Numbered from the stretch's first letter, positions 27,801 through 35,455 are shown. The stretch is 64,000 bases of DNA from an uncultured Maribacter sp. (GCA_947493885.1 CANLTE010000002.1:248001-312000), one strand, 5' to 3'. The notes: generated by a model from the sequence alone, not told the origin. Numbers and translations are program-made.

Positions 27801-29092
27801 TATTGCCTGGATATACTCGGTCTATAGGAACGGTAGGGACTTTAAAACCTTCTGTAGGGTTTATCTTTGGTAGTCAGGCTGATGTTCGTTTTAATGCAGC
27901 ACGTAATGGGTGGTTAACAAGTTTCGATGAGTTTAATGAGCAGTACATAGAGCGGACCAATAAACAATTTAATGTAACTGCAACAGCACAACTTTCAAAA
28001 GATTTAACCATAGATTTTTCAGCGGATAGGCAATACTCTAGCAGTTACCAAGAGAGCTTTAGTATAGATTTAACCAATCCTGATAACCCATATCAAGTTC
28101 AATTGGGTAACGAGTTAGGTAGTTTTAGTATATCTACCAATATGATCAGAACCGCCTTTGGAAAAAGTAATGAGTTTGACTCTTCAACTTTTGAAAAATT
28201 CAAACAAAATAGAATTACCATAGCAAACAGAATAGCAACAGAAAAAGGTTTGCCATTAGGGGGTGGCGAGGAAGGCTTTCCTTCAGGTTATGGAAAAACA
28301 AGTCAAGATGTTCTACTTCCAGCGTTTTTTGCTGCTTATACAGGGCAAAGTGAAGATGGTGTAAAGTTAGGAGCATTTAGAAATATACCTATTCCTAATT
28401 GGAATGTTAAGTACACAGGGTTAATGCGTAATAAATGGTTTAAAAAGAAGTTTAAAAGATTTTCTTTAAGTCATGGATATCGTGCAGCATATAGTATTAA
28501 CTCTTTTCAAACGAATCTGGAGCGCGTACAGTTGATTAAAGATACTCCATCTGTACCTAATCCAACTTCTGAAAACGGAGATATTCTTCCCGAGCAAATT
28601 TTAAACAATGTGGTGTTAACCGATGAGTTTAATCCGTTGGTTCGAATAGATTTTGAAATGAAAAACTCTTGGAGTTTTCTTGCGGAGGTTAGAAGAGATA
28701 GAGCTTTGTCATTGAGTTTTGATAATAACCTTATGACCGAAATTAACGGAAAAGAATACACATTTGGTTTAGGATATCGTGTTAAAGATTTAAAATTTGT
28801 AACGAATATAGGAGGTAACAAAACAAGATTTAAAGGAGATTTAAACTTAAAGGCTGACGTAACGTTACGTGATAATATTACTATTATTCGAAACCTTGAA
28901 ATTGACAATAATCAAATTACCTCTGGGCAAGATTTAATGTCAATTAAATTTACCGCAGATTATGCGCTAAGTAAAAGTTTAAATGCCCTATTCTTTTACG
29001 ATCATTCTTTTTCAAAATTTAAAGTCTCAACGGCGTTTCCGCAAACAACAATTAACGCAGGTTTTACATTACGATACAATTTTGGTAATTAA
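21854..29092 (+). CDS. sprA: Cell surface protein SprA, type IX secretion translocon
   Basis: SprA (Sov in Porphyromonas) is a giant outer-membrane beta-barrel that forms the protein-conducting channel of the type IX secretion system and is needed for gliding. The 2412-residue length is typical. The start is TTG 21854, five bases after ruvA, giving a signal peptide (ILLLALFFLATGVSLAQ). The N-terminal region has the family's YIYDANLDRYIYNESVGDF and GSVAMDLGI segments. The interior has many LRLAG/LDDFEGAQ-type strands, and the C-terminus ends in strand pattern FTLRYNFGN. A run of nine G (23785-23793) within the frame encodes part of MGGGD and could be prone to slippage. Confidence 0.95.
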   Translation: MKNGAFKILKLSFKSILLLALFFLATGVSLAQETNDKSNTSQEIDSVKTGFALGKIKLENPDSIVSKYIYDANLDRYIYNESVGDFDIGYPIILTPTQYYELVRRQGIKDYFKEKADAFAGKKEGSEEARKNLLPNFYVKSSFFESIFGGNTIEVIPQGSVAMDLGIIWQKNDNPSLSPRNRSNLAFDFDQRISLSMLGKIGERLQVTANYDTEATFDFQNIVKLDYTPTEDDIIRKIEVGNVSMPLNSSLITGAQSLFGVKTELQFGKTTITGVFSEQRSQNNTVVAQGGGTINEFAITALDYDEDKHFFLSHFFRDQYDEALSSYPYIRSQVQITRLEVWVTNRRQETLNVRNVVAIQDLGESQKDKTRVGRMNGEPAGFFNNTTNNLPRNSANDFDPNEIGSGSVLTESIRDIATVDAGFASFASGYRVNQGFDYAILENARKLENGRDYSYNTQLGYVSLNQRLSNDEVLAVAFQYTFNGEVYQVGEFANGGIDATTVSSGANPVIENNTLILKLLKSNITNVKDPIWDLMMKNIYATGAFRLSQEDFKLNILYSDPTPRNYIIPADLEGFPAPVDGGKPLEERILLEVFNLDRLNVYNDIQPGGDGFFDFVSGITVDQENGRIIFTKKEPFGEYLHTLMGGGDYENDDEEVYNPNQAKYVFRDMYHDTKAAALESPEKNKFILKGRYKSEGNNGIPIGAFNVPRGSVRVTAGGRQLQEGIDYTVNYQAGTVQILDPSLEASNTPINISVENNAVFGQQTRRFTGINVEHKINDNFMLGGTLLKLNERPLTQKSNFGVEPVNNTVFGFNGNFSTEVPFLTRMVNKLPNIDTDVPSQVSVRAEVAWLKPGSPKNADFNGETTTYLDDFEGAQALIDIRASLGWTMASTPLEFTPGGALEGSGVDDPLNLNNGHGRAKMAWYSIDPIFYSNQRPSSISDNDVSTNATRRVFINEVFPEENIAAGQTRVQSTLDLAYYPNAKGPYNNSTDFDSKSGNEKWGGIMRPLSSTNFEQANVEFIQFWVMDPYIDGEAVGSGELVINLGNISEDVLRDGKKQYENGLPGTQTTEVSAETSWGLVPQTQSLVYAFDADESNRVLQDVGFDGLDDAGEAAIYNGPSEDPALDNYQYYLNREGGILERYLDFNNPEGNSPVGVSDTNRGSTTLPDVEDVDRDLTMNTVNSYFEYRIPIRPGMDESLPYVTDYRVGTTSELANGSVLQANWIQVKVPITFNPNRGLSELNADPLKRRAIGGITDLRSISFMRMYLTGFEDDVVLRFATLDLVRGDWRTYSKSLQSDNLGGERNPNAGEIFDVNTVNVQENEQRDPIPYVLPPGVQREQLNNNNTIVSQNEQALSIRFEGLEPEDSRGVYKNLNVDLRQYKKLKMFMHAEEIIEGNYAGSEEFPLVGFLRLGTDFAENFYQIEIPLSFTAHGATSEEEIWPDNNELDVLLADLNEVKASWIEGGELDAVRFFEIIDGKAELVGEFNSRTPGTIRIGIKGNPSLGSIRTMMVGIKNGGSANIDGEVWFNELRLAGLDNNGGWAAVAAIDANVADFANVSATGNRSTSGFGSIDQMPNERAREDAISYDLVTNVNVGQLLPKKWGVQIPFNYGISEELITPEFDPVYDDLKLDERIDAASSGENAENVKKQAEDYTKRTSINVIGLRKDRGEEADANFYDIENFTFNYSYNETEHRDFEIESLRDQSVNTGFVYNHSFDPVEIAPFAKKDSLFTGKYWKWLKDLNLNLLPNTISLNTNFNRQFNQQRFRDVFVEGEDRLELPELQQRNYLFNWQYAVNYNITKSLGLNLTASNNSIIRNYFEDENDPNSQIDQALGLWDGFFDLGEPNRHSQQMQINYDLPLSKIPALDFISAQYSYTGNFDWQRGGDALREIANEDINTVQNANTHNITSTLSMQKFYDLIGLKKRGGKGSRSSKSPRRDKAGNLAKKDDTPKKTSKSFNTLVDILTIIKRVNVSYNENNGKVLPGYTRSIGTVGTLKPSVGFIFGSQADVRFNAARNGWLTSFDEFNEQYIERTNKQFNVTATAQLSKDLTIDFSADRQYSSSYQESFSIDLTNPDNPYQVQLGNELGSFSISTNMIRTAFGKSNEFDSSTFEKFKQNRITIANRIATEKGLPLGGGEEGFPSGYGKTSQDVLLPAFFAAYTGQSEDGVKLGAFRNIPIPNWNVKYTGLMRNKWFKKKFKRFSLSHGYRAAYSINSFQTNLERVQLIKDTPSVPNPTSENGDILPEQILNNVVLTDEFNPLVRIDFEMKNSWSFLAEVRRDRALSLSFDNNLMTEINGKEYTFGLGYRVKDLKFVTNIGGNKTRFKGDLNLKADVTLRDNITIIRNLEIDNNQITSGQDLMSIKFTADYALSKSLNALFFYDHSFSKFKVSTAFPQTTINAGFTLRYNFGN

Positions 29093-29123
29093 AAAATAAA
29101 GCTATTTTGTTGTAAGGAATTTA

Positions 29124-29155
29124 TTTGAATTCCGATTCAGAATCTGTTACATTTG
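29124..29155 (+). promoter_or_regulatory. Promoter of gcvH
   Basis: TTTG at 29124-29127 and TACATTTG at 29148-29155 are separated by 20 bases, a full match to the Bacteroidota -33/-7 pattern. Transcription would start near 29162, 17 bases before the ATG. Confidence 0.75.
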
Positions 29156-29178
29156 CTTAGCTAATTAAAAACAGAAAA

Positions 29179-29559
29179 ATGAATTTACCATCAGAATTAA
29201 AATATACTAAAGACCACGAGTGGGTAAAGATTGAAGGTGATGTTGCTACGGTAGGGATTACAGATTTTGCGCAAGGTGAGTTAGGAGATATTGTTTATGT
29301 TGAGGTTGAAACGGTTGATGAAACTTTAGATAGAGAAGAAATTTTTGGAACCGTGGAAGCTGTAAAAACAGTTTCCGATTTGTTTCTTCCTTTAAGTGGA
29401 GAAATTATTGAGTTTAACGAAGCGTTGGAAGATGAGCCTGAAAAGGTAAATACGGATCCGTATGGAGAAGGTTGGATGGTGAAAATAAAAATTAGCAACG
29501 CTGATGAAATTCAAGATTTACTTTCAGATGAAGGTTATAGAGAAGTAATTGGTGCTTAA
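29179..29559 (+). CDS. gcvH: Glycine cleavage system H protein
   Basis: The H protein carries the lipoyl arm that shuttles the aminomethyl group between the P, T and L proteins of glycine cleavage. The 126-residue sequence is standard: [28 protein letters not shown], and the lipoylation segment [12 protein letters not shown], where the lysine is the attachment site. The C-terminus has WMVKIKIS. No other gcv genes are close, as is common in this family. Confidence 0.96.
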   Translation: MNLPSELKYTKDHEWVKIEGDVATVGITDFAQGELGDIVYVEVETVDETLDREEIFGTVEAVKTVSDLFLPLSGEIIEFNEALEDEPEKVNTDPYGEGWMVKIKISNADEIQDLLSDEGYREVIGA

Positions 29560-29941
29560 AAAAAATAAATTCACAATTGTATTTATAAGCTGGATGATGT
29601 TTGTAACATTTTCCAGCTTATATTCTTTTTCAGGAGTTGATACTTCGGGTATTAAAATTCCTTACCTAGATAAAATGGTGCATTTTGTCTTTTATTTTGG
29701 CGCAACCATATTTGGAGTACTTGCAATTCAAGAAAAAATAAAAATAGTTTCAAAAGAAAAAAAACTTTTTATTGCAGTAGTTTTTTCCATTTTATTTGGT
29801 ATAATTATTGAGGCTATTCAGTATAAGTTTACAGCTACTAGACATGGAGATATTTATGATATAGTAGCAAATTCTTTGGGAGCTTTACTTGCGGCTTGGG
29901 TTTTTAAACGATTTTTTTCTAAGTATTTGTCGTTAAAATAA
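29549..29941 (+). CDS. VanZ-like family membrane protein
   Basis: The 130-residue protein has four hydrophobic segments and the VanZ-like signature ([52 protein letters not shown]). VanZ relatives are small membrane proteins; VanZ itself gives low-level teicoplanin resistance, but most homologues have no known job. The start is TTG 29549 or GTG 29552, inside the last codons of gcvH in another frame. Translation therefore probably depends on gcvH (termination-reinitiation). Confidence 0.8.
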   Translation: MVLKKNKFTIVFISWMMFVTFSSLYSFSGVDTSGIKIPYLDKMVHFVFYFGATIFGVLAIQEKIKIVSKEKKLFIAVVFSILFGIIIEAIQYKFTATRHGDIYDIVANSLGALLAAWVFKRFFSKYLSLK

Positions 29942-29974
29942 AAACTTTAGTTGCAAATGTTTAAAATTATTAAT

Positions 29975-29982
29975 TAAATTAG
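29975..29982 (+). promoter_or_regulatory. Weak promoter candidate for the TonB-like gene
   Basis: TAAATTAG is a 7-of-8 fit to TANNTTTG, with TTG at 29951-29953, 21 bases upstream. It lies 22 bases before the ATG at 30005. Confidence 0.35.
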
Positions 29983-30004
29983 CGAACACTAAATTGTAAC
30001 AGTT

Positions 30005-30709
30005 ATGGAATTAAAGAAGAATCCAAAAGCGGATTTGACAAGAAATAGCAGTCTATATTTTGTAATAGGACTTGCTTTGGTAATGTTTTTAATATGGAGA
30101 GGTTTAGAGTGGAAGACCTATGAAGATGATGTCAATTATGACATTTCAATGAACGTTGATGATGATTTAGATGAAGAGGTTCCAATGACTGAACAAATAA
30201 AAACTCCACCGCCACCGCCACCTCCAGCTGCGCCTGAAATAATTGAGGTAGTTGAGGATGAGGAAGAGGTTGAAGAAACTGTTATTGAGTCTACTGAAAC
30301 TAGTCAAGAAGAAGAGATTATTGAGGTTGATGACGTTGAAGTTGAGGAGATGGAAGAAGATTTAGATGTACCATTTTCCGTTATTGAGGATGTACCTGTT
30401 TTTCCTGGATGCGAAAAACAAAGTAATAAAAGAGCATGTTTTAATAAAATGATGCAAAAACACATTAGCAAAAACTTCCGCTACCCAGAAATTGCTCAGG
30501 AAATGGGTGTTCAGGGTCGTGTTAATGTAATGTTTGTAATTCAAAAGGATGGTAGCATCGGAGGTGTTAGAATGCGTGGTCCAGATAAAAATTTGGAAAA
30601 AGAAGCTGCAAGAATTATTTCTAAGCTGCCTAAAATGACACCAGGAAAGCAAAGAGGTAGAGCGGTAAGAGTACCTTTTAGTATTCCAATTACATTTAAG
30701 TTACAGTAA
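30005..30709 (+). CDS. TonB-like energy transducer
   Basis: TonB proteins pass proton-motive force from ExbBD to outer-membrane receptors. The 234-residue protein has a short cytoplasmic start, one membrane helix (about 20-37, LYFVIGLALVMFLIW), a proline run (PPPPPPPAAP), a very acidic Glu-rich linker (about 78-120) and a C-terminal TonB domain (FRYPEIAQEMGVQGRVNVMF, ending VPFSIPITFKLQ). The acidic linker differs from the Lys-Pro linker of enterobacterial TonB but is frequent in Bacteroidota. No exbB/exbD genes are nearby. Confidence 0.88.
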   Translation: MELKKNPKADLTRNSSLYFVIGLALVMFLIWRGLEWKTYEDDVNYDISMNVDDDLDEEVPMTEQIKTPPPPPPPAAPEIIEVVEDEEEVEETVIESTETSQEEEIIEVDDVEVEEMEEDLDVPFSVIEDVPVFPGCEKQSNKRACFNKMMQKHISKNFRYPEIAQEMGVQGRVNVMFVIQKDGSIGGVRMRGPDKNLEKEAARIISKLPKMTPGKQRGRAVRVPFSIPITFKLQ

Positions 30710-30729
30710 AATAACATTTTTATATATTT

Positions 30730-30762
30730 AAAATCCTCAGCTGAATGCTGAGGATTTTTTTA
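30730..30762 (+). terminator. Terminator after the TonB-like gene
   Basis: AAAATCCTCAGC (30730-30741) pairs perfectly with GCTGAGGATTTT (30747-30758) around TGAAT, followed by a T-run. Confidence 0.9.
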
Positions 30763-30848
30763 TACCTCTGTTTGTGATTTGTATTTTTCATTTTATTGTT
30801 TTTTAGTCTATTATAACTTTTGTCTAAAATATAAACATGCTTAATTGG

Positions 30849-30879
30849 TTGCGAGGAAATAAAGAGCAAGTTATATTTG
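30849..30879 (+). promoter_or_regulatory. Promoter of the oxidase assembly operon
   Basis: TTG at 30849-30851 and TATATTTG at 30872-30879 are 20 bases apart, a good match to the consensus. The start would be near 30886, about 16 bases before the ctaB ATG. Confidence 0.7.
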
Positions 30880-30901
30880 CGCTCCCATTATAACAAAGGA
30901 G

Positions 30902-31813
30902 ATGAAGACTGCTATTAAGACGGAGAATAAAATAGGCTTTGCTACGGTTTTTGCTGATTTTAAAGAAATTACCAAAGCAAGACTAGCGGTGAGTGTGGTT
31001 TTTTCGTCCATTGCAGGATATTTTTTAGGTGCATATGAAATAGAGCTATTTCCTGTTTTATTATTAGCGTTTGGGGGCTATTGCATGGTAGGAGCTTCTA
31101 ATGCTTTTAATCAAATCATAGAAAAGGATTTGGATGCATTGATGAATCGTACTAGAAACAGGCCAATACCCGCTGGAAGAATTTCTGTAAATAAAGCATT
31201 AACAATTGCAGTTTTATTAACCACCTTAGGAGTAGTTTCGCTTTACTTTTTAAACCCAAAAACAGCTATGTTTGGGGCTATCTCTATATTTTTGTATACA
31301 AGTGTTTATACTCCCTTAAAAACAAAAACACCACTTTCAGTATTTGTTGGAGCATTTCCTGGCGCAATACCATTTATGTTAGGTTGGGTTGCGGCAACAA
31401 ATGAGTTTGGAATAGAACCTGGAACATTATTTATGATTCAATTTTTTTGGCAGTTTCCACATTTTTGGGCACTTGCTTGGATGCTTGATGATGACTATAA
31501 AAAAGGAGGATTTAAAATGCTTCCAACAGGGAAAAAGGATAAAGGAACTATTTTACAGATAATTATGTATACCATTTGGATGATAGTTATTTCTGTGGTA
31601 CCTGTGTTTGGAATTACTGGGAGGTTACAATTGTCAATTCCTGGAGCAATAATTATTTTTCTTTTAGGGCTGTCTATGTTATTTTTTGCATTTCGACTTT
31701 ACGAGAAAAAAGATAATGTAACGGCTAGAAAGTTAATGTTAGCTAGTGTTACCTATATAACTATAATACAGTTGTTATATGTGGGAGATAAGTTTGTAAG
31801 AGCCTTGTTATAA
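30902..31813 (+). CDS. ctaB: Heme O synthase (protoheme IX farnesyltransferase)
   Basis: This membrane prenyltransferase adds a farnesyl group to heme b, making heme O, the precursor of the heme a used by CoxA. The 303-residue protein has about nine membrane helices and the UbiA-family prenyl-diphosphate motif NAFNQIIEKDLDALMNRTRN plus RPIPAGR. A second conserved loop is YTPLKTKTPLSVFVGAFPGA. It opens the assembly cluster. The enzyme for the next step, heme A synthase, is not in the window. Confidence 0.95.
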   Translation: MKTAIKTENKIGFATVFADFKEITKARLAVSVVFSSIAGYFLGAYEIELFPVLLLAFGGYCMVGASNAFNQIIEKDLDALMNRTRNRPIPAGRISVNKALTIAVLLTTLGVVSLYFLNPKTAMFGAISIFLYTSVYTPLKTKTPLSVFVGAFPGAIPFMLGWVAATNEFGIEPGTLFMIQFFWQFPHFWALAWMLDDDYKKGGFKMLPTGKKDKGTILQIIMYTIWMIVISVVPVFGITGRLQLSIPGAIIIFLLGLSMLFFAFRLYEKKDNVTARKLMLASVTYITIIQLLYVGDKFVRALL

Positions 31814-31846
31814 GGTTAAAATAGAAAAAATAAAAGATTACCATAA

Positions 31847-32428
31847 ATGGATTTAACACAAGGTACTCCTAAGGAAAAAAACGATAGAGCAAAAAAAATG
31901 ATGCTCTGGTTTGGTATAGCAAGTCTTGTTATGGGATTTGCAGGTTGGACAAGTGCTTATATAGTAAGTAGCGGTCGCGAAGATTGGGTAAAGGAGTTGG
32001 AGCTACCGTCTTATTTTTATATTAGTACTGTAATAATTTTAATAAGCAGTATAACCTATATTTTTGCGCAAAATGCCGTTAAATCGGATAAAAATAAATT
32101 GGCTCTAAGTTGGTTATTAGTAACACTGATTTTAGGAGTGGCTTTTATTATTTTTCAATTTAGTGGTTTTTCTCAAATGGTGAGTCAGGGGTATTATTTT
32201 ACAGGTCCAACCAGTAATATTAAAATGTCATACGTTTTTTTAATAGCAATGGTGCATATTGTTCATGTTGTGGCGGGTATGATATCGTTACTGGTAGTAA
32301 TGTATAACCAATATAAAGAAAAGTATAGTAGTAAAGAATTTTTAGGGATATCCTTAGGAGCAACTTTTTGGCATTTTTTAGGTATTCTTTGGGTATATTT
32401 AATTCTTTTTATGACTTTTGTCAAATAA
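31847..32428 (+). CDS. Cytochrome c oxidase subunit III-like protein, short form
   Basis: The 193-residue protein has five hydrophobic helices and the subunit III family pattern (KKMMLWFGIASLVMGFAGWT start; AMVHIVHVVAGMISLLVVMY; FWHFLGILWVYLILFMTF). It lacks the first helices of seven-helix subunit III, as in the CyoC-like short forms. A second, longer subunit III follows immediately, so the two may form one oxidase together or belong to alternative assemblies. It lies 33 bases after ctaB. Confidence 0.88.
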   Translation: MDLTQGTPKEKNDRAKKMMLWFGIASLVMGFAGWTSAYIVSSGREDWVKELELPSYFYISTVIILISSITYIFAQNAVKSDKNKLALSWLLVTLILGVAFIIFQFSGFSQMVSQGYYFTGPTSNIKMSYVFLIAMVHIVHVVAGMISLLVVMYNQYKEKYSSKEFLGISLGATFWHFLGILWVYLILFMTFVK

Positions 32429-32487
32429 TAATTGAAGAGAAATTCTGTTTTCAATACATTCTGACTTTTCTATGGTCGAAAAAAATG

Positions 32488-32495
32488 TAAATTTG
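32488..32495 (+). promoter_or_regulatory. Possible internal promoter before the long subunit III gene
   Basis: TAAATTTG matches TANNTTTG and lies 33 bases before the ATG at 32529, in the 100-base gap between the two subunit III genes. A clear TTTG at -33 is missing. Confidence 0.45.
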
Positions 32496-32528
32496 CAGAA
32501 ATTTTATTGAAACAATATTTAAAATTAT

Positions 32529-33503
32529 ATGGATACTACGGTAACAACGGAAACCCAGGGTAAAGTTTGGGATGGTGGAAATGAGCCACTTAAAGCTAGT
32601 TATGGCAAAATGATGATGTGGTTTTTCCTTGTCTCAGATGCGTTGACTTTTTCAGGCTTTTTAGCAGCTTATGGTTTTTCTAGGTTTAAATTCATTGAAA
32701 CTTGGCCAATCGCTGACGAAGTTTTTACGCACGTTCCGTTTTTTCACGGTAACTACCCAATGTATTATGTAGCTTTTATGACATTTATTTTGATTATGTC
32801 ATCAGTAACTATGGTATTAGCCGTGGACGCAGGTCACAAAATGAAAAAGAATAGTGTTATCTGGTATATGTTCTTAACAGTTATTGGAGGTGCTATATTT
32901 GTGGGTTCTCAAGCATGGGAATGGGCAACTTTTATTCAAGGTGATTATGGTGCCGTAGAAACTAAGGGAGGTAGAATTTTACAATTTGTAGATGCTAATA
33001 CAGGTAAACGTGTTGCTTTAGACGATTTTGCTAAAGCAGGTCATGGAGAGCGTGTTGCACATGAAAGAAAAAACGGGGTATGGTTTTTTAGTGAAGGAAC
33101 ATTGCCAAGTTATACAGTTAACGAAGTTGTGGAAGGCTTTAAAGCGCATTCTAGCGTATTGGTAAGAACCGAAACTATTAATGAAGAAGGAGAAAAAACG
33201 GTATTGTCAAGAGAAGATTCTTTAAAGAAATTAGGTAGTGCAACTATGGTGGTTGAAGGAGCTAACCTTATTCATAACGAATACGGAAGCAGGTTATTTG
33301 CAGATTTCTTTTTCTTTATTACTGGATTTCATGGATTTCACGTATTCTCTGGAGTAATCATTAATATCATCATTTTCTTTAATGTAATTCTTGGTACTTA
33401 TGAGCGCAGAGGGCATTATGAAATGGTTGAAAAAGTTGGTCTGTACTGGCACTTTGTAGATTTGGTTTGGGTATTTGTATTTACATTCTTCTACTTAGTT
33501 TAA
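32529..33503 (+). CDS. coxC: Cytochrome c oxidase subunit III, long form with soluble insertion
   Basis: Subunit III stabilises the oxidase core and the proton entry path. The 324-residue protein has five or so membrane helices, with the family segments MMMWFFLVSDALTFSGFLAAYG, SQAWEWATFIQGDYGAVETK and FFFITGFHGFHVFSGVI. Between the last two lies an unusual insertion of about 110 residues (nucleotides roughly 32950-33280), hydrophilic and without a known motif. Its likely location is the periplasmic or cytoplasmic face beside the core. Confidence 0.9.
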   Translation: MDTTVTTETQGKVWDGGNEPLKASYGKMMMWFFLVSDALTFSGFLAAYGFSRFKFIETWPIADEVFTHVPFFHGNYPMYYVAFMTFILIMSSVTMVLAVDAGHKMKKNSVIWYMFLTVIGGAIFVGSQAWEWATFIQGDYGAVETKGGRILQFVDANTGKRVALDDFAKAGHGERVAHERKNGVWFFSEGTLPSYTVNEVVEGFKAHSSVLVRTETINEEGEKTVLSREDSLKKLGSATMVVEGANLIHNEYGSRLFADFFFFITGFHGFHVFSGVIINIIIFFNVILGTYERRGHYEMVEKVGLYWHFVDLVWVFVFTFFYLV

Positions 33504-33532
33504 TTCATTAATAATAAAATAAAGCTATAATA

Positions 33533-33916
33533 ATGGCACACGAACATAAATTAGAAATCTTTAGAGGATTAGTAAAGTTTAAATCTAACACTCAAAAAAT
33601 TTGGGGAGTACTTGCTTTCCTTACTTTGGTTACAGCTGTTGAAGTTGGTTTAGGTATTGTTAAACCAGAGTCGTTAACAGGAACTTCATTTTTAGGAATG
33701 AAATTATTAAATTGGATATTCATTATTTTAACATTAGTTAAGGCATATTATATTGCTTGGGATTTTATGCACCTAAGAGATGAAAAAAGTGCTTTACGAA
33801 GAGTTATTGTTTGGACTCCAGTATTCTTAATTGCTTACTTGTCATTTATTCTTTTGGTAGAGGCAGATTATATTTACGAGGTATATAAAGAAGGTTTCGT
33901 TACGTGGAACTTCTAA
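33533..33916 (+). CDS. Cytochrome c oxidase subunit IV-like membrane protein
   Basis: The 127-residue protein has three hydrophobic helices and the prokaryotic subunit IV family pattern (WGVLAFLTLVTAVEVGLGI, LVKAYYIAWDFMHLRDEKSALRRVI). In related oxidases it is a small structural subunit that helps hold CuB during assembly. It lies 29 bases after the long subunit III gene and ends the first part of the cluster at a terminator. Confidence 0.87.
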   Translation: MAHEHKLEIFRGLVKFKSNTQKIWGVLAFLTLVTAVEVGLGIVKPESLTGTSFLGMKLLNWIFIILTLVKAYYIAWDFMHLRDEKSALRRVIVWTPVFLIAYLSFILLVEADYIYEVYKEGFVTWNF

Positions 33917-33938
33917 CATCATATATTTAACAATATTT

Positions 33939-33967
33939 AAAGGCGGTTTAAACACCGTCTTTTTTTA
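33939..33967 (+). terminator. Terminator after the subunit IV-like gene
   Basis: AAAGGCGGT (33939-33947) pairs with ACCGTCTTT (33954-33962), including one G-U pair, around TTAAAC, followed by a T-run. Confidence 0.85.
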
Positions 33968-34112
33968 TTTTTGCCTAAACCTTTTGTCAATATCCTTGAG
34001 TTGGTTAAATGCATGGAATATGAAATATGATGAAATAACCTTTGCATCCAATTTAGAGATAGGATAACGAGTGAACTAGATTTAAATAGTTAGTTGATAT
34101 AAAAAGAGATAG

Positions 34113-34745
34113 ATGAAAAAAACTTTTGTATTAGTGGTGCTTTTTGTTTTGCCCATTGTGGCATATCTTTTTTTTGCTTCTGGGGTAAATAATTTTGGAA
34201 AACTACCCATTTTAACAGAACAGGTTGTAGATATAAATTCAGGCTATTCTAAAGTTAGTTTTAAAGATAAAATTTCGATTCTTGGTTTTTTAGGGAAAAA
34301 TGTTCTTGAAAAAAAAGGAAATGTCTTTAACTTAAATCAAAAAATATATAAACCATTTTATCAATTTAATGATTTTCAATTTGTAATGATGGTTCCTAAG
34401 GGAACCGAAGAACAAGTAAAAGAATTAAAAAAGGAATTAGGGAGTCTTGGTGATAACACAAAATGGCTATTTGTTTTTGAAGAGGAAAGTAATATAAAGA
34501 AAATGTTTTCTTCTTTAGAAAATGGGTATACTCTGGATGAAAATTTAGCAACATCAAACGTGTTTATCATTGATAAAAAAATGAATTTAAGAGGACGTAA
34601 CGACGACGAAGATGAGGGTGTAAAACATGGGTATAATACAACCTCAGTAGCAGAATTAAACAATAAAATGGAGGACGATGTTAAAATTATTTTGGCGGAG
34701 TATCGTTTAGCGCTTAAAAAAAACACCTCTAACAGAACTAAATAA
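34113..34745 (+). CDS. Membrane-anchored SCO-like protein without cysteines
   Basis: The 210-residue protein has an N-terminal anchor (residues about 4-23) and then aligns collinearly by eye with the SCO protein encoded next. KISILGFLGKNVLEKKGNVF matches the strand and CxxxC loop; DFQFVMMVPKGTEEQVKELKKEL matches the next strand and helix; NVFIIDKKMNLRGR matches the strand after the copper histidine. It contains no cysteine at all and lacks that histidine, so it cannot bind copper as SCO does. It may be a thioredoxin-fold partner in CuA assembly. The stop overlaps the SCO start by one base (TAATG). Confidence 0.65.
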   Translation: MKKTFVLVVLFVLPIVAYLFFASGVNNFGKLPILTEQVVDINSGYSKVSFKDKISILGFLGKNVLEKKGNVFNLNQKIYKPFYQFNDFQFVMMVPKGTEEQVKELKKELGSLGDNTKWLFVFEEESNIKKMFSSLENGYTLDENLATSNVFIIDKKMNLRGRNDDEDEGVKHGYNTTSVAELNNKMEDDVKIILAEYRLALKKNTSNRTK

Positions 34746-35455
34746 TGAAAAACAAATACACTTATGTTTGGGTTTCTTTTGTGATACTAATTTTTGGTAT
34801 AATCTTTATCCCAAGAATTGTAAATCGTATTAAAAGTGGAACCGTTGTAGAACGTGATAGAATGAGTGGTCTTGCTTTTCTAGAAGTGAATGGTGAAAAA
34901 AGAAAAGTACCAGATTTTTCTTTTTTTAATCAAGATAGTTTGTTGATTACAAATAATGATTATAAAGGCAAAGTGTATGTGGTGGAATTTTTTTTTACAA
35001 CCTGTCCTACTATTTGCCCTTTAATGAATAAAAATTTAGTTTCTATTCAAAATGAGTTCAAAGAATTTAAAGATTTTGGAGTAGCATCTTTTACCATTAA
35101 CCCTGAGTATGATACACCTTCGGTTTTAAAAGCATATGCGGAAAAATACGGTATTGTAAACCTGGATTGGCATTTGCTAACAGGTGATATAGATGCTATT
35201 TATCAACTAGCAAATAAAGGGTTTTATATATATGCAAAAGAACAGGAAGATGCACCTGGTGGATTTGAGCATTCGGGAATGTTTGCATTGGTTGATAAAA
35301 ATGGTTTTTTAAGATCTCGTTTAGATGCGTCCAATAATCCTATTATATACTATCGTGGTACAGTCGGGGAGAAAGAAGGGCAAAACGAAGAGGGTGAAAA
35401 AGAGCAAATCTCAATATTAAAAGAAGACATTAAAAAATTATTGGAGGAGAAGTAG
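34745..35455 (+). CDS. SCO1/SenC family copper chaperone
   Basis: SCO proteins deliver copper to, or reduce, the CuA site of CoxB. The 236-residue protein has an N-terminal membrane anchor (about 7-25), then a thioredoxin fold with the copper motif FFFTTCPTICP (Cys87, Cys91) and the third ligand His176 in GGFEHSGMF. Its place in an oxidase assembly cluster agrees with this job. Translation is coupled to the preceding cysteine-less paralogue, and the DUF420 gene follows after 1 base. Confidence 0.93.
   Translation: MKNKYTYVWVSFVILIFGIIFIPRIVNRIKSGTVVERDRMSGLAFLEVNGEKRKVPDFSFFNQDSLLITNNDYKGKVYVVEFFFTTCPTICPLMNKNLVSIQNEFKEFKDFGVASFTINPEYDTPSVLKAYAEKYGIVNLDWHLLTGDIDAIYQLANKGFYIYAKEQEDAPGGFEHSGMFALVDKNGFLRSRLDASNNPIIYYRGTVGEKEGQNEEGEKEQISILKEDIKKLLEEK

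Noticed and set aside
33966-33973. TATTTTTG resembling a -7 promoter box
   Set aside because: It is formed by the U-tract of the preceding terminator, has no -33 element, and lies about 140 bases before the next gene.
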